A stretch of DNA of 64,000 bases from Rhodamnia argentea. Taxonomy: Eukaryota > Streptophyta > Magnoliopsida > Myrtales > Myrtaceae. Under the pieces are notes generated by a model. That model worked only from the letters and a program-made list of their open reading frames with translations. It ran no database searches and had not been told where the DNA came from. This document shows positions 56,345 to 64,000 of this stretch, piece after piece; the first letter of the stretch is position 1; each line of letters opens with the position of its first letter. The position numbers and the translations under genes are program-made. Location: assembly GCF_020921035.1 (NCBI RefSeq), contig NC_063156.1, positions 620,001 through 684,000 on the forward strand, in the 5' to 3' direction.

Positions 56345-56870
56345 CATAGCTTACACAACATATGCTAGCGCGGACTGATGGAGAGAGGATTCGTCAAACT
56401 ACTAAACTTGCTCAATCTCTACAAATTGATAGGTTGTATCCTTTGAGAATTTTGCTTGCGCCTAATCTGCTTTATGTGATTAGCAAGATACTTTGTAAGC
56501 CTAAAGTTTCCGATATCGAAGGTGGTTTTCCGCGTCCTAATGTAAACCAGAAAGATAGGACAGAAAAAAAATGAATGGATCCCAACCAAAATAGGCTTAG
56601 CAAATGAGCAGTGCAGTTGAATCGCCGAAGTTCATTTGGGCTCAACAGAAAGCGGCTGATCGAGCATGGTTAGTCATTCCAATTTCCAACAAGAAGGAAG
56701 ACCCTAACTTGTGGCGATTCACATTCAGTGATCCAAATATGCTATCCTACTCCAAGTGAACCCTTGGGCCCAATTGGCCCTTGCATATGCAAAAGGAAGT
56801 CAACTGGCTTTTGGGGTTACTCTACTGCTAGCTAGAAGCCCTCTAAGCTCATCGTCTCCGAGTAACAAGG
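56345..56870. other. Intergenic, no gene supported
   Basis: A 70-codon ATG frame (56362-56574) has a plausible composition (TDGERIRQTTKLAQSLQIDR) but I recognise no family and it has no conserved context. Left uncalled. Confidence 0.35.
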
Positions 56871-57420
56871 AAAAAGTTAACAAAAAGTCCTAAATCTTTT
56901 ATATTTATGTCAATCAAGTTCATATGATCAATTTTGATAAAAAAAAAAAATCACTGACATGGACGTTGATTGTCCTACATGGCAATATTAGTGCTGATGT
57001 GGATATTCTTTTTAAATATTTTGATATTTTTATTAATTTTTTGTAATTTTTTTTTCATTTGTTTTTTTTTTTTTGGTTTTGGAGAAAGGACTGGCGAACC
57101 TCGCCTAGATCTAGGCCAGGTGAGGGTGTGGCGGCTCTAGTTGGCTTTGGACGAGGGCCACGACGTCCTTGCTTGGGGTCGGCGAGGGCCGCAGTGCCCT
57201 CTCCTGGCCCAGATTTGGGCAAGGGCTGGTGCTTGGTGGCCCTCACGTTGGCTGGCAAGGGTCATGACACCCTCGCCAGTGCTAGCAAGGTTCGCCGGTC
57301 CTCTCTAAAAAAAAAAAAAAAAAAAAACAAAAGATAAAAAATATTTAAAAAATGATCATGTCAACGCTGACCGTGCCATGTAGGATAACCGGTGTTTACG
57401 TGAGCGATTTTTGGCAAAAA
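56870..57420. mobile_element. Inverted-repeat element with strong GC-rich core
   Basis: The left arm has AAAAAGTTAACAAAAAGTCC. The core at about 57075-57305 is strongly GC-rich (for example GAGGGCCACGACGTCC, GGCGAGGGCCGCAGTGCCC), bordered by a T run and a long A run. The 'ggataaccggtgttta' and 'gcgatttttggc' words near 57380-57415 match the inner edge of other copies. The right arm appears truncated. Confidence 0.6.
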
Positions 57421-58770
57421 GTTAAGAAAACATTGATCACCGGGTGATATTTTTTGGCACAACTTATTGAGATCCCATTTCGCTTAAACAACTTTGTTTA
57501 GGATCTGGGCCACCCGCACCTGCGTCTATGTAGCAGTAACTCGACTGCATCTCGATCGGTCCAACAAATGATAAAGAAAGGGGTGATGCGGACGATGTTT
57601 CGATGCGAATTGGTTCACATCGTGCAGCAGATTAGTTTCATATTTTATCACCCGAAGCAACATCGCCCTACTGGTGTAGTAGCTACTGAATTGCAGGGAT
57701 ACCATTCACAAAGAATGAGGCTGCACGTCCCGATACGTGTGTTCTTTTCTAATACGGTGAGATCCGACCGTGTAGCTAATTAACAGCACCAAGAATCTCG
57801 AGGTAAAAAATGAAAATTTAAAGAGGAAGTTGACCGCTAATGGCGTTAAAACCACCCATCTGGAGTAGCTGCTGCATTGATCTGCATCTTACCTTGCCCT
57901 ATTAAATTCAAGATATAGTCCTCTCTTGGGGGTGAATGAAAAGGGGACTTGTATCAAGAACATCATCCTAAGAAGACTCTCTACACAAACATCTATGAAG
58001 AACCACGTACGTGTTTTGAACTGTGTTTAGAAGGAAAACAGATGTGGGTGAACATAAAAGTGTCGTACTTTTTGTCGGTCGAAGAGAAGTCTAATGAGAA
58101 CAAAGCTGATGTTAGCTTGCTTCACATGATTTGGCTGCATACTATAAACTATTCTGAGGAACACTTGGGCGGTGATTTTTGCGTGGTTGACCAATAAAAG
58201 AGCACATGGAGCAGCCCTTCCTTCTGAGAAAAATGGGAATTAAGTAAAAACAGTAACGTGAGTAAGGAACATGTCGTGAATTAATGTGTCCCCAAAGTCT
58301 ACTTGTACATTAATGTGTCCCCAAAGTCTACATGCATCTCGACCCCGTAACGTGTTTTCACTTTCTTAAATCAGAAGGCACATGCACGCGTGATCTCGAG
58401 ATCGAATGTAGTCGCGAAACCGCATCTTCCATCAATGCCTTCCACAGAGCAGCAGCAGCTGCGAGCTCATCACTCTCCATTGGTATGAAATGAGATTTAA
58501 CCCGCACATATTCCATCTCTCTCTCTGTCTTTCTTTATGCATAAGCTAAAGAAAGAGTTGCTTCTTAAACATTGCTTTTTTCTTGTGCATTGACTTGGCA
58601 ATTTCCATACAGCAGATATCTTGCAAATGTTCCTCTCCGGGTACTCCTCAGCCCGCCCTAAAAGTCAGCTCGTAACCGTTATTTTAAAATCTGGGATCGA
58701 TTCATTAGTCACAAAGAAAGCTACTACCTGTTCTGCTACTCAAAAGGGTTGTAAGTCAAATTTGTTCCCT
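57420..58770. other. Upstream region of the pectinesterase gene
   Basis: No gene supported; the 71- and 82-codon frames at 57568-57783 and 57949-58197 have no recognisable domain. A 29-bp tandem duplication ('ttaatgtgtccccaaagtct' at 58281 and 58310) lies about 600 bases upstream of the start. The CT-rich stretch at 58516-58535 may belong to the promoter. Confidence 0.45.
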
Positions 58771-58774
58771 CTCT

Positions 58775-58781
58775 TATATAG
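58775..58781 (+). promoter_or_regulatory. TATA box of the pectinesterase gene
   Basis: TATATAG, 134 bases before the ATG at 58909. Its position argues against translation starting at the in-frame ATG at 58627, which lies upstream of it. Confidence 0.55.
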
Positions 58782-58908
58782 ACACACTCTCCTTTGTCAA
58801 GCAATCTTCCCCATTTGCCAACTCATCGTCGCGAATCCTAATCAAAGACGTCTTCATATTGATCCGGGTTACGCTCATAGAGCGCCACAAAGCACATTTC
58901 AGAGCACC

Positions 58909-60574
58909 ATGATGTATGTGATCATCAGAGTCTTGCTGATATGCATGTTCTCCTTCCCTTCTCCTGCAATCTCTAGGGGCAATAACAATGATGGCATAAG
59001 CCGTTGGTGCGACAGCACACCGCACCCGGGGCCATGCAACTACTTCGTCGGTCATAGGAGCCATGACCGCTCGCCGCCGCGGGACCGATCGCAGTTCCGC
59101 CAAATCATGGTTGAAGTGACCATGGACCGAGCCCTCGATGCGCAGAAGCATGTGTCACAATTCAGCGAGAATTGCACAACTGATAGGCAACGGCAGGTGT
59201 GGTCCGATTGCACGAAACTTTATTATAACACGGTTGGTCAGCTCAACCGGACGCTGGAAGGCCTAGGTGGGGTGCATAAAAACTGCACCGACTTTGACGC
59301 GCAAACATGGCTCAGCACGGCTCTCACGAACATTGAAGCGTGCCAATTAGGATTTCAAGACCTGAATGTCTCCGACTTCATATCGCCGGCCCTGTCGACT
59401 AATTTATCGCAGCTGATCAGCGTTAGTTTGGCGGTTAACGGGGCTTTGCTACAGGATGAAAAACCAGAGACTTATGCAGAAGGATTTCCCAGTTGGGTGT
59501 CTAGACATGATAGGAAACTACTGCAATCTTCCACAATAAAGGCTAATCTCGTGGTGTCCAAAGACGGGGCGGGGCATTTCCGAACTATACAAGCGGCTCT
59601 AGATACTGCTGCAAAAAGGCGCTCCACAACTGCAAGATTCATCATCTATGTGAAAAGAGGACTCTACAGGGAAAACATAGAGGTAGCCAATAACAATAAC
59701 AATATCCTGATGATAGGTGATGGCATAAAGAACACCATTATCACAGGCAGCCGAAGTGTCGGAGGAGGTTACAATACATATAGTTCCGCCACGGCCGGTA
59801 AAGATTCAAATCCCAGAATGCTTTCTTTCTAATCTTCAATGAGATTTTATTGATAAAAGTTGCTCTATTGTGGTTGCAGGTATCGATGGCGTTGGCTTTA
59901 TAGCTCGTGGCATTACGTTTACCAACACAGCAGGTCCACAAAAGGGGCAAGCAGTTGCGCTGAGATCCGCATCTGACCTCTCGGTGTTCTACCGCTGTGC
60001 TTTCCAGGGATACCAAGACACTCTGTGGGTGCTTTCGCAGCGTCAATTTTACAAGTCCTGCTACATCTTTGGCACCATAGACTTCATCTTCGGAAATGCA
60101 GCAGTCGTCTTCCAAAATTGCTTGATCTACGCTAGGAAGCCATTGCAAGGTCAATCCAATGTGATAACGGCTCAAGGGCGCAACGACCCCTTTCAGAACA
60201 CGGGAATTTCAATCCACAATTCACGAGTCCTAGCCTCAACCGACCTATTGCAGGCGACAGACGGCGTCCAAACATACCTTGGGCGGCCATGGATGCAATA
60301 CTCGAGGACAGTATACATGAAAACGTATCTCGGCTCTTTAGTTAGTCCTGCAGGTTGGACCACATGGGAAGGTAGTAATTCTGTTTGGAACACATTGTAC
60401 TATGGCGAGTACGGGAACTCTGGACCTGGAAGTTCGACAACAAGCCGAGTTACATGGCCCGGTTATCATGTAATTACAAGCGCCGCCACTGCTTCGAGTT
60501 TCACCGTGAGCAGTTTCATAGCAGGCAGATCATGGTTACCTGCGACTGGTGTGCCATACACTTCCGGATTGTGA
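58909..60574 (+). CDS. Pectinesterase with N-terminal PMEI pro-region (type I PME)
   Basis: Two exons, 58909-59797 and 59880-60574, in phase, give 527 aa. Residues 1-22 are the signal peptide. Residues about 30-185 form the PMEI-like pro-region with Cys34/43, 89, 101, 126 and 145. RKLL at 202-205 is the processing site where a subtilase releases the mature enzyme. The catalytic domain (about 210-527) carries GLYREN (251-256), GQAVALR with Gln320, GYQDTL with Gln342 and Asp343, GTIDFIFGN with Asp364, and LGRPW with Arg432, so every key residue is present. It demethylesterifies homogalacturonan in the wall, releasing methanol. The single intron after TATAG is at a common PME position. The frame stays open upstream to 58621, with an ATG at 58627, but that stretch resembles nothing. 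The PME sits about 3.6 kb downstream of PMEI B. Confidence 0.95.
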
Positions 60575-61566
60575 CCATGTCTTTGTTTTTATGATTATAT
60601 GAACCTTGGTTCTTGACTGTATATCGTGCTGTGTCTATTAGAATTCTTTTGCAAATTATTGTCGATTTGTGGATTCTGTTGCATTAGTCAAAAAGCTCCC
60701 TGACTTCTCCTACTTTCAAATTTCTGGTATTCTTTTCACAAGAAGCAAAGAAAGAAGAGAGTCTCTTCTTTGCTCTGTTTCCTTAGCGTACATTTCGAAT
60801 CCTGCACGTTGAAATGAAGGCACTACAAGAATTGCCTCACAATCATGCACTAAAACACAAGTTTACTCCCTGCTGACACTCTTCCATCAACATCACAGCA
60901 AAAATTAAAACAGAAAAGAATATTTGGCTGGGAAAAACAGAAAAAATAGAACCGGAAACATGCATGAAATGGAATCCGAATTCCAGTCGACCCAAACATG
61001 ATACGAAGGAACCATATGTCTGTTTTCTGTCCCTGGAGAACTCTAGTTGTAAAGTTGCCTACAGTTGGACTTCCAATTTAACAGGGTTCTATTTTGCAGC
61101 AATACAGAGTAGAAATAGTATGGAGTACACATATAGTCGCACATCTTGAGAGGCAATTCTGGTGTTGTATACTGCATTGCTCCTGTTGAAATCAAACATA
61201 TAGAGGATAATACTCAACAACAAGAACTGAATACATCAAGCATGTTGAGCACCATGACTGCAGAAGGAACATAGACAATTTTGTATAAAATCAATTGTGT
61301 GCAGCATGGGTTAGTCAAAATCAGCATGTAAATTTGAGGTACATAAGAATGATAAATTCCCAATCACCTAATACAACCCAGAGAGAGAGAGAGAGAGAGA
61401 GAGAGAGCATGCCCACCTAAAGATTCAATTAAACTCCTTAACATGTGATATCTCAATCCAAAAACAGTTGCACAAAAAAATTAGCCTCGGATTCTTCTTT
61501 CACCAAGGAAGGAAGCTACGCCACCTCCAGAACGGCATTGTAGAATTCTTTATATTGTATGAAAGG
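60575..61566. other. Intergenic between convergent genes
   Basis: 3' UTRs of the pectinesterase (plus) and the SKU5-like gene (minus) converge here. It contains an (AG)n microsatellite at about 61380-61407. Nothing else is recognised. Confidence 0.5.
61380..61407. repeat. (AG)n microsatellite
   Basis: A pure AG repeat of about 28 bases downstream of the SKU5-like gene. Confidence 0.9.
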
Positions 61567-61751
61567 TCAGCTGAAAGAGAAAATCGCCACATAAAGTGCC
61601 AGCATAAATGTAAACAGCAGTCGCAATTCTCCAGGTATGTTGGAGGTTGAAGATGAGTTACTTTGATTCCTGAAGCAGTGAGAGAAAAAGGTCTCAAAAA
61701 AATAATACAAACTGAGTACGTGTGCACTTGCATGCATACGCGCATGGGTGT

Positions 61752-61794
<43 letters not shown>

Positions 61795-64000
61795 CTAAAA
61801 ATATACTTCTGCTTGTACTGAAGTGCACCACAATATAGCACATTATCTGGTCGTGCCATCTCTGTTTGACCATTTTCTTCAGGGTTCACAATTTTCATGT
61901 AAGTTTCTTGACCAAGATACCATCTATCAAGATTTTCAGCTCTAATGTTCCAGACTCCAGGATTGTCGAGAGATATCTGGATTGCTGTCCAAGCACCAGG
62001 GAAAACCTTCATTCGATACAAATGAAAGATTAAATTACTTGAAGATGCATCTTAGAGACAAATTCAAGGTACATGACTTACACTTTGACAACAATCAACC
62101 AACCTAAACTTCCAGTTCTAAAACTTGTCTAAGTCTGCATACTAATTACATTCTTGTACAAACCTAAAGTAATATTCAAAAATAGACATGTAAGTATTCG
62201 AATTCATAACCAACTTAGATCCCAGTCAGCAGCTTTAGGGATGGAAGCGAAAAAAAGTCCTTGAACATTAGTTAATCACAACGAACCAATTCAAAAAAGC
62301 GACTAAACTGATGACAAGGACCGTTTTCCACTAAGTTGAAGGAACATATCTGGAATCATCTTTTCACTAGGTTAATATAAAAAAAAAACCTACCATAGCC
62401 ATAGAACTGTCCGGCCCAGTCTTTGAGATACTATTAATCTATGTTAACGAGAAGTAGAGTCCGGACAAACCTGTGTTGTGGAACGGAATATTGCGTCCCA
62501 ACGATTGTATGTGCCTCTGCTATTCTCTGTCCATTCTCCATAATCCATACTGCAATCATATGAACAATACCAATTATGGATGAAATTGAAAGCTCAACAG
62601 AAAAAGCACATAAAAGTCCTTGAGAAATTAACTTGAACTGCACCTCTGATGGATTAGAAATATGGCTACATAAACTACAAAAGAACTTCTCTTTATGTAT
62701 GAGCATACAGTTCCATGACATGAAGCCATTTACAAACAGTTATCTTCACTAGTGGTCAAAATACTACTAAGCCTTCACTTCGTAACTTTTTGAAAAGCAT
62801 ACGAGGAATGGGCAGTCACTAAAGTTCAAGAAAATGTAGATCAGAGCTTTCATATTATTTCATTAGTACTAGTCGTAATACATTCAGGAAAAAAAACATT
62901 AACATATTTGATCTGCAGTTCAGCACAAAAATATTTATCATACGTAAAAGGAATAAGAGAAAAGCTTACCCAACCACAAAAAATGAATAACCATTCACAT
63001 GAAAGCTCTGCATCACGGTGTCATTGTTCTGCAATATTATCTCTATATAACCTTTATAGGTGGCATTTAACAGAGATGTATCTGCCTGGGGTGGTCGATC
63101 CAGGGGCTGACTTGGAAAATCAAGTTTATAATCTCCCTTCACATTATCCTGGTCAGCAAGCCTTATAGGCGTTCCAGGGTTGATAAATGAGATACCATTC
63201 AATGTGGCTTTAAGCTTCCCATCGATTGTCACTGGTGGAACACTCTGCAACACGTATACATCAGTCACATTGATTGAACCATAATGGAAAGACCCTTGTG
63301 GATTAGGGCGAGCTCCGCTTGCAGTAACATTCTGCCTGCTCAACAAAAAACGACAACTTGAAATTCCTGCAATGATTTTTATGCACCATGCACAAGAAGC
63401 CTGTCGCATCTTAATGCATAGCCATGACCGGAAGCCTGTCATATTTTTTGTCTGCTCATTCATTGTTGAGTAAGCAAATTTGCACGAATTTCAGTACTCA
63501 AAAAACTGAAAATGAACTTATCAATTATCATGCTAATTGCCTCAACAACTCCATTAACATAAGGATTTAAAACTGACTCCATGCAAAAGTTTCAGCATCA
63601 CATGGAATCAAACTTGATTTATTAAAGATGCTCATTGTAGTTTCAATATAAATTGTATCAATAACTAATCATCTAGAATAAGTCGATCCTAGATCAATAA
63701 CAGATGAAAAAGTACCTGATTGATTTTGCCTGATTCATAGACATGGACTTGTCATAGATATCATTAGGTGGGTCAGGTAGAGGGCCAGTTGCTGGTCCTT
63801 TTGAGTTAGTATAGTGCAAGATGGCCACACCTGTGACTCTCTGCCAGAGTGATTCATTCACAAATCTAGCACTTGCCACAATGTAGTAGTCAGTGCTGGC
63901 ATTCTGATCCATTGTTACTAAGAAAGAGTAGGATTGGCCAACATGGATATCTAGGCTCGTATAATTTTGCTGCGCTGTGTAATGGCCTTCTGTCTCCACT
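61567..64000 (-). CDS. SKU5-like GPI-anchored cupredoxin protein, 5' part beyond window
   Basis: Partial gene. Five exons on the minus strand, 64000-63716 (continues past the edge), 63335-62970, 62549-62471, 62006-61807 and 61669-61567, encode the last 343 aa. Family text: VETEGHYTAQQNYTSLDIHV, GQSYSFLVTMDQ, ASGARPNPQGSFHYG, NGYSFFVVGMDYGEW, WNIRAENLDRWYLGQETYM. The HCH copper cluster of laccases and ascorbate oxidases is absent at the C-terminus (position of NIRAENLDRW), as in the SKU5/SKS branch, so no oxidase activity is expected. The last exon encodes NQSNSSSTSNIPGE then a hydrophobic tail (LLFTFMLALYVAIFSFS), a GPI-anchor signal, which places it with SKU5/SKS1-3, proteins of directional cell expansion at the wall-membrane interface. 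The exon 2 acceptor has two AGs 4 bases apart (GAGCAGGCAG); the first keeps the frame. Confidence 0.9.
61757..61791. repeat. (AG)n microsatellite in the last SKU5-like intron
   Basis: About 35 bases of AG repeat just inside the intron between exons 62006-61807 and 61669-61567. On the transcribed strand it is a CT tract shortly after the donor. Reading through it without splicing would replace the GPI signal with a Leu-Ser tail. Confidence 0.9.

Noticed and set aside
57055-57337. Frames in both directions across a GC-rich core
   Set aside because: Begin and end in T/A homopolymers of an inverted-repeat element; Arg/Pro/Ala-rich low complexity.
59741-60175. Minus-strand frame over the pectinesterase intron and exon 2
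   Set aside because: Antisense to conserved catalytic motifs; a shadow.

Overview
The window is nuclear DNA from a flowering plant. Genes are split by GT-AG introns, protein families are plant-type, and intergenic DNA is AT-rich and full of small transposons. The abundant low-complexity inverted-repeat elements (arms built on 'cctaaaccttttgacaatttgtcaattcaatcc'-like text) remind me of Myrtaceae, Eucalyptus in particular. That assignment is from memory and not proven here.

Genes from left to right: (1) EXORDIUM/PHI-1-like secreted protein, minus, single exon, 26-1051. (2) A 14-exon plus-strand gene, 7544-14446, for a plastid-type photolyase-like/alpha-beta hydrolase fusion (700 aa), resembling Arabidopsis At4g25290. 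(3) An 18-exon minus-strand gene, 16930-24025, for mitochondrial intermediate peptidase (744 aa, HEFGH zinc site). (4) A two-exon R2R3-MYB of the MYB42/85 secondary-wall type, minus, 28124-29388. (5) A diverged single-exon pectin methylesterase inhibitor (PMEI), minus, 38969-39610. (6, 7) Two near-identical plus-strand PMEI genes, 50521-51123 and 54661-55263, in a tandem segmental duplication. (8) A two-exon pectinesterase with PMEI pro-region, plus, 58909-60574. (9) The 3' part of a SKU5-like GPI-anchored cupredoxin protein, minus, 61567-64000, running off the right edge. I rebuilt exons by hand; all junctions are in phase and the protein lengths fit the families.

Seven of the nine genes concern the cell wall or cell expansion (EXO-like, MYB42/85-like, three PMEIs, one PME, SKU5-like). 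The PME and the PMEIs act on the same polymer, and PMEI proteins inhibit PMEs, so 38.9-60.6 kb is a pectin-modification cluster. The fusion protein (plastid) and the peptidase (mitochondrion) are housekeeping-type genes.

The long gene-poor parts (1.1-7.5, 24-28, 29.4-50 and 55-58.5 kb) consist largely of non-autonomous DNA transposons: hAT-type elements with TAGGGGTGAGC-like ends and 8-bp target duplications; Mutator-like inverted-repeat elements with 9-bp duplications; a PIF/Harbinger-type element with TAA duplications carrying a gene-like exon; and fragments of non-LTR retrotransposons. Several are nested. A roughly 285-bp tandem duplication dense in GGCCCA lies between the fusion gene and the peptidase gene. 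I saw no tRNA, rRNA or CRISPR.
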